Positions 24,610-34,285 of a DNA stretch of 64,000 nt are shown one piece after another (within the stretch, counting starts at the first letter, position 1; every line of letters starts with the position of its first letter). Made by a program: the position numbers and the translations under genes. The stretch is taken from contig CAWVKD010000067.1 of assembly GCA_963929765.1 (NCBI GenBank), forward strand, positions 14,619-78,618, read 5' to 3'. Below the pieces are notes generated by a model, which worked only from the letters and a program-made list of their open reading frames with translations, searched no databases and was not told the DNA's origin. This stretch comes from RGIG529 sp963929765 (GTDB lineage: Bacteria > Bacillota > Clostridia > Oscillospirales > Oscillospiraceae).

Positions 24610-25545
24610 TTAATATTGATATCGTCCACCGCCAATAAATTCTCGTAATAAAGAATCCGTTGAGACAAGAGTGGGAGAAATGGATTGAAATGCATCAAGC
24701 ACATGAATGAATTGTTCCATCTTTTCTCTCCAAAGACTGTCCTGTGGTATCTTTTTCAAGAGCGGTATAACAGCTTGTTTCATGACCATCACTTCATAGG
24801 GCAGGGAAGAATTAATTGATATATCTGCTTCTTGCTCAAAAGGAATAATATATTGTTTTTCTCCCCTTTGTATATTTCCCCATTGAGAGAGTGTGCGTTC
24901 TACGCCAGCGCCTCGAAAACGAGCATCTCGCACTATTCTGCGAACCAAACGTGTCCATGAATTTTGGAAGTAAAGGCAAGAACCGTTTAGAATATCAGAT
25001 TGTGTACTTACATATAGCTTTATAGCATCTGGATGATGCTCACTCATTTCACCTCGCAGTGCATGAATTCCTTCTAGTATCACAATTTCACCAGGATCGA
25101 TTTTCAGTTTTCTCCCTGCGGTTGCACTGCGCGTGTTTCTGGAAAAATCGAATTTAGGAACAAAGATTTCCTTTCCTTGTTTTAACAGAGTAAGGTGTTG
25201 ATTCAACAATTTCCAATCTAAGCAATCTGGCGATTCAAAATCCATCTCCCCTGTCGGTGTGCGAGGTGCGGTCTCTGGATCAATCGTATAAAAATAATCA
25301 TCCATCGAAATGACATGCGTATGAACGCCAAAGCGATTTAGAATTTCACTTAACTTAAAGGCTACTGTTGTTTTTCCGGAACTAGAAGGCCCTGATAAAA
25401 GGACAAGCGGCGACTTTTCCCGATGAGAAAAAATCTGTACCCCTACTTTTTCCAACTTTTCCTGAAACAATGCATCACTTTTCTGTAAAAAGACCCTTGG
25501 CTCCTCCCTTGCATACCGATTGATTTCCCAAAGTTGGTAAGACAT
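24610..25545 (-). CDS. Uridine kinase-like P-loop nucleoside kinase
   Basis: A 311-residue kinase of the uridine kinase/phosphoribulokinase family. Walker A is GPSSSGKTT (about 51-59), the substrate aspartates lie in ISMDDYF, and the lid region includes the DFSRNTRSATAG stretch. It would phosphorylate a nucleoside such as uridine or cytidine. Clostridia carry this longer form, about 100 residues larger than classical Udk, sometimes with an N-terminal threonyl-tRNA synthetase-like domain that is absent here. GGGAGG precedes ATG 25545, 11 bases after hemZ. Confidence 0.8.
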   Translation of the reverse strand: MSYQLWEINRYAREEPRVFLQKSDALFQEKLEKVGVQIFSHREKSPLVLLSGPSSSGKTTVAFKLSEILNRFGVHTHVISMDDYFYTIDPETAPRTPTGEMDFESPDCLDWKLLNQHLTLLKQGKEIFVPKFDFSRNTRSATAGRKLKIDPGEIVILEGIHALRGEMSEHHPDAIKLYVSTQSDILNGSCLYFQNSWTRLVRRIVRDARFRGAGVERTLSQWGNIQRGEKQYIIPFEQEADISINSSLPYEVMVMKQAVIPLLKKIPQDSLWREKMEQFIHVLDAFQSISPTLVSTDSLLREFIGGGRYQY

Positions 25546-25556
25546 AATGTCCCTCC

Positions 25557-27050
25557 CTATGGCTCCACAATGCCTTCCGTTTGATGAAATGTCAAAAGCG
25601 CTTTCTTTCCCTCTTTGATTCGGTCCATACGATTGACATATTCATAGGGATATTTAGGATTGCAAACGCGATTGATCAGGCCACTATTGGGGTTGACCAA
25701 TTTTGTCATTCCGCCCGCTCCCAAAGATAAGATAGTATGCAATTCTTCCATAATACAAATGTTGTAAATTCCTTCATACCCCGGTAGACACCAACCAACA
25801 TTTTCAAAATTACCTGCCATAAATTTTTGCCGGTAAAGGTAATATGGAGCATATCCTTTTTCACGCAACCGATATTCTGCATAGTCCAACATCTTGCCTA
25901 CTGCTTCTGCAGAGGGGATTTCCCTCCCTTCTAAAGCGAGACGAGATCCTTTCTTTAATGCCAAAGTATGTATAGTGATATTTTCCGGATGGAGTGCCAA
26001 AACAGCATCAATGGAATAAGCAAAGCCGTCTGGGTTGTCTTCTGGGAGACCTGCAATCAAATCCATATTGATATCTTGAAATCCAGCATTTCTTGCCATT
26101 TTCATAACAACAGGGACATCTGACGCTGTGTGACGCCGTCCGATAGCTTCTAGTACAGTATCCCGCATCGTTTGAGGGTTGATGCTTACCCTCGTTGCGC
26201 CGCCCTTCAGAAGTGCTTCTAGCTTTTCTGGCGTAATAGTATCCGGTCTCCCAGCCTCTACAGTATATTCCGTACAGTGGGAGAAATCAAATGTTTTTGC
26301 AATTTCCTCCATCAATTTTGTCAGCTGTTCAGCTGAAAGCGTGGTCGGTGTTCCACCACCAATATAAATGCTCCGCAATTTTAAGCCGGCATCTTTCACC
26401 ACTTTACCCGCATGACAAATCTCCTCATGTAAAGCCAGCAGATATGGTTCTACCAGCTTCATAGACTTCTCTACGGAGTGGCTTACAAAGGAGCAATAAA
26501 CACATCGAGTTGGACAAAACGGTATCCCCACATAGAGAGAAATCTCTTCCGGTTTCAGAGATTGCTTTACTCTTATTCCCGCTTTGGCTGCATCAATACA
26601 CAATTTCCGCCTTGCCGGAGCAACCTGATAAACATCTCTCAACATGCGGTCGGCTTGATTTTCTGTACCCCCTTCTTCTAGAACCCGTGTGACTAGCTTT
26701 GCAGGCCGAATGCCTGTTAAAGCGCCCCAAGGCGGTTTTTCTCCTGTACAATCACAAGCTGCTTTAAAGAAGGAAAGTTTAATAATTTTTTGCAAAATAC
26801 GGTCGGTTTGCAATCGATTTGTTAACTGGTCTGTTTTAGCCCGTGCAAATCGGCTATATTTTTTCCCATTTCGCACCAAAATTGCACGTGCTGTTGTCCA
26901 AATCTTTCCCTTTGATATGGTGCTGCGGAGATAATTTTCTCCTTCCTGTGGGGATCCCGAAGGATATTCCGGTCGTTCTTCTGGAAACAGAACCAATAAC
27001 ATTTGCTCCACCGCATACCGGTAACTATGTTGTTCTAAATAGAGTTTCAT
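25557..27050 (-). CDS. hemZ: HemZ-type coproporphyrinogen dehydrogenase-like radical SAM protein
   Basis: A 497-residue radical SAM protein of the HemN/HemZ group. The 4Fe-4S motif is GIPFCPTRCVYCSF (CxxxCxxC; about 172-185), followed by the GGGTPTTL block. An N-terminal extension of about 160 residues is typical of clostridial HemZ. Known HemZ proteins are linked to oxygen-independent coproporphyrinogen oxidation, though many Clostridia lack complete haem synthesis, so the actual substrate is uncertain. It lies in the common order rel-dtd-MBL hydrolase-hemZ. AGGA precedes ATG 27050. Confidence 0.88.
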   Translation of the reverse strand: MKLYLEQHSYRYAVEQMLLVLFPEERPEYPSGSPQEGENYLRSTISKGKIWTTARAILVRNGKKYSRFARAKTDQLTNRLQTDRILQKIIKLSFFKAACDCTGEKPPWGALTGIRPAKLVTRVLEEGGTENQADRMLRDVYQVAPARRKLCIDAAKAGIRVKQSLKPEEISLYVGIPFCPTRCVYCSFVSHSVEKSMKLVEPYLLALHEEICHAGKVVKDAGLKLRSIYIGGGTPTTLSAEQLTKLMEEIAKTFDFSHCTEYTVEAGRPDTITPEKLEALLKGGATRVSINPQTMRDTVLEAIGRRHTASDVPVVMKMARNAGFQDINMDLIAGLPEDNPDGFAYSIDAVLALHPENITIHTLALKKGSRLALEGREIPSAEAVGKMLDYAEYRLREKGYAPYYLYRQKFMAGNFENVGWCLPGYEGIYNICIMEELHTILSLGAGGMTKLVNPNSGLINRVCNPKYPYEYVNRMDRIKEGKKALLTFHQTEGIVEP

Positions 27051-27104
27051 GCTTATGCATCCTGTGTCAAGACCGTCTTTGCCTTGACATATGCCTTTCT
27101 TCTA

Positions 27105-27716
27105 CTATTTTACGGCTTCTCGCATGTAAAGGTTACGAGCCCGTTCTCTGGAAAGGGTAGTAGGCGCCTCATGACCAGGATATACCTGATAATCGCCTGG
27201 TAAATCGTGCAGCCGTTTCAATGAACGTAACATATCCTTATAACTTCCTCCTTGAAAATCCGTACGCCCACAAGAATCACGAAACAGCGTATCTCCTGTA
27301 AAGAGCACATCTCCTACTTTTAATGTAACCGACCCTTTAGAATGGCCAGGAGTATGCATAACATCAATTGTCAAATGGCCTAATGTAAGCTGATCTCCTT
27401 CATCATAATTCCGGATCTGGGGAATGGGACCGAACTGCAATCCACCTGCATTTGATCCCTTGGTTGATATTTCTTCTTTGTGGATATAAACCGGCACCTG
27501 CAAATATTGTAAAATGCCGTTCACCCCTGTAGTATGATCATAATGACCATGAGTCAATAAAATAAATTGAATATTTAATCCCAATTCATACACTACACGC
27601 AAAATGCGTTCAGCTTCATCTCCTGGATCAATGATGGCACCCATCTTTGTCTCTTCGTCTCCGATAATGTAACAATTGGTCCCAATTGGACCGACTTGCA
27701 ACCGTTTTAAAATCAT
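27105..27716 (-). CDS. MBL-fold hydrolase (GloB/YqgX-like)
   Basis: A 203-residue metallo-beta-lactamase-fold hydrolase. The binuclear metal motif is THGHYDH, with further ligands in HTPGHSKGS, FTGDTLF and PGHEAPT. The short form resembles YqgX and other glyoxalase II-like thioesterases, but the substrate is unknown. ATG 27716 has GAGAGG ten bases upstream; the ATG three codons earlier abuts that site. It lies between hemZ and dtd in the conserved rel neighbourhood. Confidence 0.9.
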   Translation of the reverse strand: MILKRLQVGPIGTNCYIIGDEETKMGAIIDPGDEAERILRVVYELGLNIQFILLTHGHYDHTTGVNGILQYLQVPVYIHKEEISTKGSNAGGLQFGPIPQIRNYDEGDQLTLGHLTIDVMHTPGHSKGSVTLKVGDVLFTGDTLFRDSCGRTDFQGGSYKDMLRSLKRLHDLPGDYQVYPGHEAPTTLSRERARNLYMREAVK

Positions 27717-27744
27717 AGTAATCATTCCTCTCCATTACAGTCAA

Positions 27745-28191
27745 TTATAATGCATCTGTATCTAAAATCAATGTTACCGGCCCGTCATTGACCGAATACA
27801 CATCCATATCCGCCCCAAAAATTCCAGTTTCCACGGAAAATCCATGAGAGCGGCAACGTGCTATGAAGCTTTCGTACAACGGAACGGCTACTTCCGAACG
27901 GGCAGCGGACAGAAATTCTGGCCGCCGCCCTTTTTTACAATTTCCATATAAGGTGAATTGAGAAACCACCAACAGCTCTCCTTCTACATCTTCCAGAGAA
28001 CGATTGAGCTTACCTTTTTCATCTTCAAAAATACGCAAGCTAATGATTTTATCTGCTAATTTGTTCCCTTCCGCCTCTGTATCTGTATGGGTAATGCCCA
28101 ATAAAATCAAAAAGCCTTTTTTTATCTCTCCTGTGGTCTTTCCTTCGACCTGTACAGAAGCACTAGAAACGCGGGTCAAGACAGCACGCAT
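27745..28191 (-). CDS. dtd: D-aminoacyl-tRNA deacylase
   Basis: A 148-residue homodimeric enzyme that removes D-amino acids (and glycine) wrongly attached to tRNA. The motifs SQFTLYGNCKKGRRPEF and, near the end, NDGPVTLILDT are diagnostic. The family normally begins MRAV, so I chose ATG 28191, although an ATG three codons upstream has a closer ribosome binding site. It directly follows rel, as in many Firmicutes. Confidence 0.95.
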   Translation of the reverse strand: MRAVLTRVSSASVQVEGKTTGEIKKGFLILLGITHTDTEAEGNKLADKIISLRIFEDEKGKLNRSLEDVEGELLVVSQFTLYGNCKKGRRPEFLSAARSEVAVPLYESFIARCRSHGFSVETGIFGADMDVYSVNDGPVTLILDTDAL

Positions 28192-28215
28192 ATCTATCAT
28201 ATCACCTCATTGTTC

Positions 28216-30423
28216 TTATCCTGCCACACGTTTGACCGAAAAAACACCGGAAATCTGGTGCAGCTTCGTCATAACGCCCTTTAATTGGTCTAAATCCTTT
28301 ACATCGATGATTAAATTTGCCCTTGCCTGATTATTCCCTATGCTGCGTACAGATAGAGAGCCAATACGCAATTTTGCAGCTGCCAAAGCACTAGCAATAT
28401 CTACCACCAATCCATCTCGGTCTTTTGACAGGACTTCCAAGGCAGTGCGATATGTCATTTTATCTCCTTCAACCCAGGAAACTTCCACCCAACGGCCTAA
28501 CTCTTCTGGTTTGCGACGTTCGAAAGCTGCATTGGGACAGTCTTTTCGATGGATGGAAACACCATATCCTTTTGTAATGAACCCCACAACCGGATCGCCA
28601 CGTACCGGCGTACAACATCGAGAAAACTTTACCATACAATTTTCCAGGCCTTGCACCGCAATTCCCGTCTCAGAATGAAGTTGCTTCTTCGGCTGTTCCT
28701 GTGATGAGACACTTCCGGTTTGCGCCATTCGTTCCGCTGCTATCTTTTCTGTTCGCGCTTTATTGATCCGAATCATTTCATCACGAATCCGATTAACTGC
28801 TTTCAATGCCGTCAAACCGCCATATCCAATGGCAGCATACATTTCATCTAGCGAACCAAATGATACTTTTTTCAGAATCTGAGGCAGTACAGATTCTTCT
28901 GTAATAGCCGACATAGAAATGCCAGCCCGCTTTAGCTCACTTTCAAAACTGCTCTTTCCATGAATAATGTTTTCTTCCCGCCGCTCTTTCTTAAACCATT
29001 GCCGGATCTTGTTTCGTGCCTCATTGCTCTTTGCAATCTGCATCCAATCTCGACTAGGTCCATGGGCAGACTTTGAAGTAACCACCTCTACAATATCGCC
29101 GCTTTGCAGCACCGTGTCAAAGGGAACGATCCGATTGTTCACTTTTGCTGCTGTCATATGGTTACCAACAGCGGAATGGATACTATATGCAAAATCAATC
29201 GGTGTCGCACCTGCAGGCAAATTGATCACGTCGCCACGAGGAGTAAATACAAAAACCTCATCGGCAAACATATCAACTTTTAATGTGCGAACAAATTCTT
29301 CTGCATCGGTATCCTGCTGGCTTTCCAATAGTTTCCGTACCCACTCAAAATTTTCCTCTGTCCCCAGCTTTCCATTGAGGCCCCGTTTGTATTTCCAGTG
29401 AGCAGCAACACCGTATTCTGCCGTATGATGCATATCCCAAGTGCGAATCTGCACTTCAAAGGGAATTCCTTCACGCCCAATCACAGTCGTATGAAGAGAT
29501 TGGTACATATTGGGTTTTGGCGTCCCAATGTAGTCTTTGAAACGCCCCAACACGGGCTTAAACAAATCATGGATACATCCAAGTACATTGTAACATTCCG
29601 GAATATCGTCCACAATGACACGAAAGGCATAGAGATCATACACTTCATCCATCCCAATATTCTGGGCATGCATTTTACGATAAATGCTGTATACATGTTT
29701 CATTCGACCAAAAACCTGGCATTTGATCCCTGCTTCTTTCATTCTCTCTTCAATTTTGTTTTGAATATGCTCCAAAAATTCCTCGTGAATGGTACTGCGA
29801 CTTGCCAGACTTTTGGTGATCTCTTCATACCCAACGGGGTCCAGGTATTGAAGAGACAGATCTTCCAATTCCCACTTCATTCTCTGCATTCCAAGTCGAT
29901 GAGCAATAGGTGCATAGATCTGCATAGTTTCCAATGCTTTTTCTCGCTGTTTCTGCTCACTCTGATAATTCATGGTCCGCATATTATGCAGCCGATCTGC
30001 AATTTTGATCAAAATGACACGGATATCTTTGGCCATTGCCATAAGCATTTTGCGCAGATTCTCCATCTGCTCTTCTTCTTTACTGGTGTATTGTACCCTT
30101 GTTAATTTCGTAACCCCTTCCACCAAATCTGCCACAGGAGCGCCAAAAAATTTGGCAATCTCCGCATGAGTTGCCTGAGTATCTTCGATGCAATCATGGA
30201 GCAGCGCAGCGATGATAGACTCAATATCAAGTCCCATTTCTGCCACAATCTCCGCTACGGCCAGCGGGTGGGTCACGAATGGAGAGCCATCTTTGCGCCG
30301 CTGCTGTACATGTGCATTATCTGCATATGTAAATGCAGAAAATAACCGATTGGTATCCAGCGTAGGGTTATATTGTTTTGCTTTTTCTTCCATTGCATAA
30401 TATTGTTCCAATACCGGGTCCAC
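28216..30423 (-). CDS. rel: Bifunctional (p)ppGpp synthetase/hydrolase
   Basis: A 735-residue long RelA/SpoT homologue that makes and degrades the stringent-response alarmones. The N-terminal HD hydrolase domain has ALLHDCIEDT; the synthetase domain has FRVIVDDIPECYNVLG and the substrate motif KPNMYQSLHTTV. TGS (VFTPRGDVINLPAGATPIDFAYSIH, given in part), a zinc-finger-like and a C-terminal ACT domain follow. All catalytic blocks are intact, so both activities are expected. I prefer the GTG at 30423, with GGGAGG seven bases upstream, over the ATG at 30438, which has no site. Confidence 0.96.
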   Translation of the reverse strand: MDPVLEQYYAMEEKAKQYNPTLDTNRLFSAFTYADNAHVQQRRKDGSPFVTHPLAVAEIVAEMGLDIESIIAALLHDCIEDTQATHAEIAKFFGAPVADLVEGVTKLTRVQYTSKEEEQMENLRKMLMAMAKDIRVILIKIADRLHNMRTMNYQSEQKQREKALETMQIYAPIAHRLGMQRMKWELEDLSLQYLDPVGYEEITKSLASRSTIHEEFLEHIQNKIEERMKEAGIKCQVFGRMKHVYSIYRKMHAQNIGMDEVYDLYAFRVIVDDIPECYNVLGCIHDLFKPVLGRFKDYIGTPKPNMYQSLHTTVIGREGIPFEVQIRTWDMHHTAEYGVAAHWKYKRGLNGKLGTEENFEWVRKLLESQQDTDAEEFVRTLKVDMFADEVFVFTPRGDVINLPAGATPIDFAYSIHSAVGNHMTAAKVNNRIVPFDTVLQSGDIVEVVTSKSAHGPSRDWMQIAKSNEARNKIRQWFKKERREENIIHGKSSFESELKRAGISMSAITEESVLPQILKKVSFGSLDEMYAAIGYGGLTALKAVNRIRDEMIRINKARTEKIAAERMAQTGSVSSQEQPKKQLHSETGIAVQGLENCMVKFSRCCTPVRGDPVVGFITKGYGVSIHRKDCPNAAFERRKPEELGRWVEVSWVEGDKMTYRTALEVLSKDRDGLVVDIASALAAAKLRIGSLSVRSIGNNQARANLIIDVKDLDQLKGVMTKLHQISGVFSVKRVAG

Positions 30424-30470
30424 AGCGGCACCTCCCATCTAAAAATGATTGAATCATGGTATGTAATAAT

Positions 30471-32579
30471 CTACAGTGGGTCTTGGGAATTCTCTTTTCG
30501 ATTGCAACGTAAGGCAATCATAATGGGTGATTGTTCCAAATCCACTTTCTTAATTTTTGTACTAATCGCAATTCGCAATCTATTACAATCTTTTTGTAAG
30601 GTAATCAAGCCTCGCTCTGCAAATACCTCCAGGCAGACCATTGTTCGCATGACAGTTGCTGGAAGTCCGTAGGTTTTGGCAATTTTGCAGGATAGACTTG
30701 GCAGTGTATCTTCCAGCCCCAATGTTCCTGCATATCGAAGCAAATACCGCCATACTGCTGCAAAGTCTTCTCGATCAGGTGTGATTACTTTTGTTTCTTC
30801 ACTTGTAAAAGGAATTTTATTTTTATATTTTTGATAAAGCGCTTTCTGCATTTGTGCTTGAGTACAAGCTGGATGTAAATCAACCAAAATTAACTGAACC
30901 GTTTGGTTACCACGAAATTCATTGATCTGTAAGGTAAATGCTGCATCCACCCGCTGTCCCAATCGCACACCTGTCTCCTTGGCATTTGTGGAAAAAAAGA
31001 TGGCATCAAACTGCCGATCCCGTTTCTTTAATCGTAATTTTAAATGGCGACCATCACCCACATGAGATAGCGTTGTTATGGTAAATCCCCGCATGCAGAA
31101 CAACGGCTTTGGGTTCCCGGCCCCATGAGGCTCTAAAATAGACAGTGCCCGAACCTGCTCGGTAGTGAGTAGTTCCGGGTCATGTAGTTCTACATCAATC
31201 GCGAGTTCAGAAACTGGCTTTTGAGCTCCCCAACGGCGGCAAACGTATGCATTCAACCGAAAGCGCAGTGCTGGAATGTTTTTTTTCAAAATAGTAAATC
31301 CAGCTGCCAAAGCATGACCGCCAAAACTCTCTAGCAAATCTTGATTCTCTTCCAGAGCTTCAAATAGATTAAGTCCGCCATAACTACGGCAGGACCCTTT
31401 CCCTTTCTCTCCCTCTAAACATATCATAAACACAGGACAAGCATATCTGTCTGCCAAACGAGATGCCACAATTCCAACCACTCCTTGATGCCATCTCGCG
31501 TCTTCTAATACGAGAGCCATACATTCTTCTGGCTGCATTGCTTGAATGCGTGAAAGAGCCTGCTCATAAATCGTCATTTCAATAGACTGACGTTCTCGAT
31601 TGAGTTGGCACAATTGCTTAGCTAATAAATTGGCATGGGTTTTGTCCTCTGTTAAAAGCAACTCTACTGCCAATTTGGCACATCCCATTCGACCAGCTGC
31701 GTTGATCCGAGGGGCTAATACAAAACCGATTCCTGTTGAATCAATTCCGCGTTTCTCCAAACCCGCCTCTTGTATTAACATATGCAGACCTGTTCTTTCC
31801 GGCTTAGTATGGTTGTCCATCTCTAAACGAATTGCCTTCAAGCCAGCTTGTAAAATGGCCCTATTTTCTCCCACAAGAGGCATAACATCAGCTACTGTTC
31901 CTACCGCAGCCAGAGGTGCAAGTGTTTGAAATACTTTTCTCAGCTGATTTTCTGGTGTGAGTGCCAAAGCCAATTTAAGTGCCACACCTACACCCGCTAA
32001 ATGAAGAAATGGATATGTGCAATCTTTTCTATGAGGATTGACTACAGCTTGTGCATCAGGCAATTTATCTTTACATTCATGATGATCTGTTATTATAACA
32101 TCTATACCGCATTCTTTGGCATACTGCACTTCTTCAATAGCCGTAATTCCGCAATCAACAGTAACTAAAAGCGTAACCCCCTGCTTTGCCAAGAACGTTA
32201 TGGCATTTCGGTTGAGACCGTATCCTTCTTCCAAACGATCTGGGATGTAATATGTGCAATTGGCGCCTAAATCGCTTAAATACCGTACCATAAGGCAAGT
32301 AGCAGTTATCCCATCTACATCATAATCACCATAAATCACCATGTGTTCACCAGCTGAAATAGCCGATTTGATTCGCTCCACTGCTTGTTGCATATCACGC
32401 AGTGCAAGCGGATCTTGCAGCAGATGGGTTCCATCATCCAAAAACGCCTTTGCCTGTTCTATGGTCTGAATTCCACGCGAACTAAGAACAGCTGCTGCCA
32501 ATGGCGGCATACCAGATGCTTGTAGCAACGCCTCGACCACCGGGGCATGGGAGGCAATGTTCCATCGTTCAAATTTCAT
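30471..32579 (-). CDS. recJ: Single-stranded-DNA-specific exonuclease RecJ
   Basis: A 702-residue 5'-3' exonuclease used in recombination and mismatch repair. The DHH-family motifs are visible: VIYGDYDVDG (motif I), VTVDCGI (motif II), IITDHHE (motif III) and VVNPHR. The DHHA1 block has GHALAAGF. A C-terminal extension of about 130 residues is present, as in Firmicute RecJ. ATG 32579 has GGAGG seven bases upstream. It is immediately upstream of rel on the same strand. Confidence 0.96.
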   Translation of the reverse strand: MKFERWNIASHAPVVEALLQASGMPPLAAAVLSSRGIQTIEQAKAFLDDGTHLLQDPLALRDMQQAVERIKSAISAGEHMVIYGDYDVDGITATCLMVRYLSDLGANCTYYIPDRLEEGYGLNRNAITFLAKQGVTLLVTVDCGITAIEEVQYAKECGIDVIITDHHECKDKLPDAQAVVNPHRKDCTYPFLHLAGVGVALKLALALTPENQLRKVFQTLAPLAAVGTVADVMPLVGENRAILQAGLKAIRLEMDNHTKPERTGLHMLIQEAGLEKRGIDSTGIGFVLAPRINAAGRMGCAKLAVELLLTEDKTHANLLAKQLCQLNRERQSIEMTIYEQALSRIQAMQPEECMALVLEDARWHQGVVGIVASRLADRYACPVFMICLEGEKGKGSCRSYGGLNLFEALEENQDLLESFGGHALAAGFTILKKNIPALRFRLNAYVCRRWGAQKPVSELAIDVELHDPELLTTEQVRALSILEPHGAGNPKPLFCMRGFTITTLSHVGDGRHLKLRLKKRDRQFDAIFFSTNAKETGVRLGQRVDAAFTLQINEFRGNQTVQLILVDLHPACTQAQMQKALYQKYKNKIPFTSEETKVITPDREDFAAVWRYLLRYAGTLGLEDTLPSLSCKIAKTYGLPATVMRTMVCLEVFAERGLITLQKDCNRLRIAISTKIKKVDLEQSPIMIALRCNRKENSQDPL

Positions 32580-32758
32580 GCCCCATCCTCCGATTTTACT
32601 CTTTTTCATTCTATTTTATTATACCAAATACAGCACATTTATACAAGGAAAATATACAAATATCCACCCCTCCTACAGACCGAATAAAAGGTTCATTTTA
32701 CCATGGGAATACTTCCATATTCTTGTCAGAGAAAATCCTTTCTTCTTTCTTTTCTCTC

Positions 32759-32786
32759 TTGCAATTTTAACAAAATGCGATATAAT
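32759..32786 (+). promoter_or_regulatory. Promoter of the FMN riboswitch-ribU transcript
   Basis: TTGCAA (32759-32764), a 16-base spacer and TATAAT (32781-32786). The transcript would start near 32793 and enter the FMN aptamer. Confidence 0.8.
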
Positions 32787-32810
32787 GATGGACAGCTTCA
32801 TATGAATTGT

Positions 32811-32925
32811 GCGTCTTCAGGGCAGGGTGTAACTCCCTACCGGCGGTAAAGCCCGCAAGCGTTTTGCAGAACTGGTGAGATTCCAGTGCCGACAGTCACA
32901 GTCTGGATGGAAGAAGATGAAGAAG
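32811..32925 (+). promoter_or_regulatory. FMN riboswitch (RFN element)
   Basis: The conserved RFN blocks are all present in order: CTTCAGGGCAGGGTG, CTCCCTACCGGCGGTAAAGC, CCCGC, CTGGTGAGATTCCAGTGCCGA, and CAGTCTGGATGGAAGAAGATG, here given in parts. It binds FMN and, through the downstream terminator at 32971, should shut off ribU when flavin is plentiful. Confidence 0.97.
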
Positions 32926-32970
32926 AACAAACTATTTTGTTCTTTTTTGTTCCATACTGTCTAAGGAGTA

Positions 32971-33008
32971 AACCACCCGAAAGGCATCGCTTTTCTGGTG
33001 GTTTTTTG
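32971..33008 (+). terminator. Riboswitch-controlled terminator before ribU
   Basis: AACCACC (32971-32977) pairs with GGTGGTT (32997-33003), with an inner AAAG/CTTT pairing, then a run of six T. It lies between the FMN aptamer and the ribU start and is the likely expression platform. Confidence 0.9.
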
Positions 33009-33025
33009 AAAGGGGAAGGGTACGA

Positions 33026-33589
33026 ATGAAATATCAAACAAGAAAATTAACTGTAATGGCCATGCTGATCGCTGTCTCTATTATCCTAGTCTACTTGGTT
33101 CATTTTCCTTTGATCCCTGGAGCGGATTTTTTAGAGTACGATCCCGCTGATATCTCTATCTTGGTTGGCACATTTGCTTTTGGTCCTATTTCTGGCTTAC
33201 TCATTACAATAGTAGCCTCTCTCATCCAGGGACTGACCGTCAGTGCTAAAAGCGGTTTATATGGTATTATCATGCATATCATTGCAACGGGAACTTTTGT
33301 TATCGTAGCGGGATGTATCTATCGTTGGAAACGCACCCTTGCAGGAGCCTTGATTTCTTTGGTTTGCGGCGCACTTGCTATGACGCTCATTATGCTGGGT
33401 GCCAACTTGATCATCACACCGTTGTTTTTAACCCTTCCTTATGAAGCAGTTAAAGATATGCTTCTACCTGTTTTCTTGCCATTTAACTTGGCAAAAGCCG
33501 GCATCAACGCGCTTATTACTTTTGTAGTATATAAACCTATTTCCACTTTGATCCATAAATATAGCGATAATCCTATTGCTCAAGATTAA
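33026..33589 (+). CDS. ribU: Riboflavin ECF transporter substrate-binding protein RibU
   Basis: A 187-residue S component of an energy-coupling-factor transporter, with about six membrane helices. The family signature LEYDPADISIL (riboflavin-contacting region) is present near residue 36. It captures riboflavin and works with shared EcfA/EcfT proteins encoded elsewhere. Control by the FMN riboswitch supports the substrate. AAGGGGAAGGG precedes ATG 33026. Confidence 0.95.
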   Translation: MKYQTRKLTVMAMLIAVSIILVYLVHFPLIPGADFLEYDPADISILVGTFAFGPISGLLITIVASLIQGLTVSAKSGLYGIIMHIIATGTFVIVAGCIYRWKRTLAGALISLVCGALAMTLIMLGANLIITPLFLTLPYEAVKDMLLPVFLPFNLAKAGINALITFVVYKPISTLIHKYSDNPIAQD

Positions 33590-33612
33590 CCAAACAGTAT
33601 CAACAAAACAGC

Positions 33613-33646
33613 GGGGATGACCATATTGGGCCATCCCCACTATTTT
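33613..33646 (+). terminator. Hairpin after ribU
   Basis: GGGGATG (33613-33619) pairs with CATCCCC (33632-33638), followed by ACTATTTTG. A plausible but weak-tailed terminator. Confidence 0.6.
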
Positions 33647-33705
33647 GTCTGGGCATACTTTCTCACCAATGCGGCATATGATAGGATCAAAGGAGGGAAT
33701 ATCCT

Positions 33706-34218
33706 ATGGTGCCGCGAAAATATATGATTGGTTTTCTCTTAGCAACACTATTTGGGGTTGGTCTTCATTTTCTTTATAGTTTTTTCCCAAACCCTATCAC
33801 TGCTCTATTTTCCCCTGTGTGCGAAAGTATATGGGAACATATCAAATTAATCTATTGGTCTTACCTTCTCGTTGCCATTTTTCTTGTACGAGGAGAGGGC
33901 CCCGGTGCTTGGCGCATTCACCTTTCTACTTTATTCATTATTTCCATATTCCAAACTGTTTGTGGATATATTTATCACATCATCCTGTGCCAAGATGCTT
34001 TTGTGTTTGATCTATCTCTTTATGTATTATCAATGGGAATTGGCTTTGCCCTCTCCTGTTTCCTGCGCTCCCGAAGTGACCTGCACGTTGGTAAAGTCCT
34101 ACCTATATTGGCAATCATTCTTGGGCTTGCCATCCTGGTCTTTACCTTTTATCCCCCACAATTGCGGCTCTTTGCCGATTTGTCAGCTGTTCGCACTTGG
34201 GCTACCATTCCCTATTAA
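33706..34218 (+). CDS. DUF6512-like small membrane protein
   Basis: A 170-residue protein with about five hydrophobic segments and no catalytic motif I recognise. The block SPVCESIWEHIKLIYW (about 36-51) matches the SVWEHLK-type signature I associate with the DUF6512 family of Firmicute membrane proteins. AAAGGAGG lies before ATG 33706. It stands alone between two terminators, so it is a single-gene unit. Its function is unknown. Confidence 0.75.
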   Translation: MVPRKYMIGFLLATLFGVGLHFLYSFFPNPITALFSPVCESIWEHIKLIYWSYLLVAIFLVRGEGPGAWRIHLSTLFIISIFQTVCGYIYHIILCQDAFVFDLSLYVLSMGIGFALSCFLRSRSDLHVGKVLPILAIILGLAILVFTFYPPQLRLFADLSAVRTWATIPY

Positions 34219-34238
34219 ACTCTATTCTAGGTTAATCC

Positions 34239-34274
34239 AAAAGCGTGTTCTTTTTGGAAAGAGAACACGCTTTT
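34239..34274. terminator. Bidirectional terminator between converging genes
   Basis: AAAAGCGTGTTCT pairs with AGAACACGCTTTT across a short loop, with A and T runs on the two flanks. It serves both the plus-strand membrane protein and the minus-strand DHHW gene. Confidence 0.9.
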
Positions 34275-34285
34275 CCATTTGATCT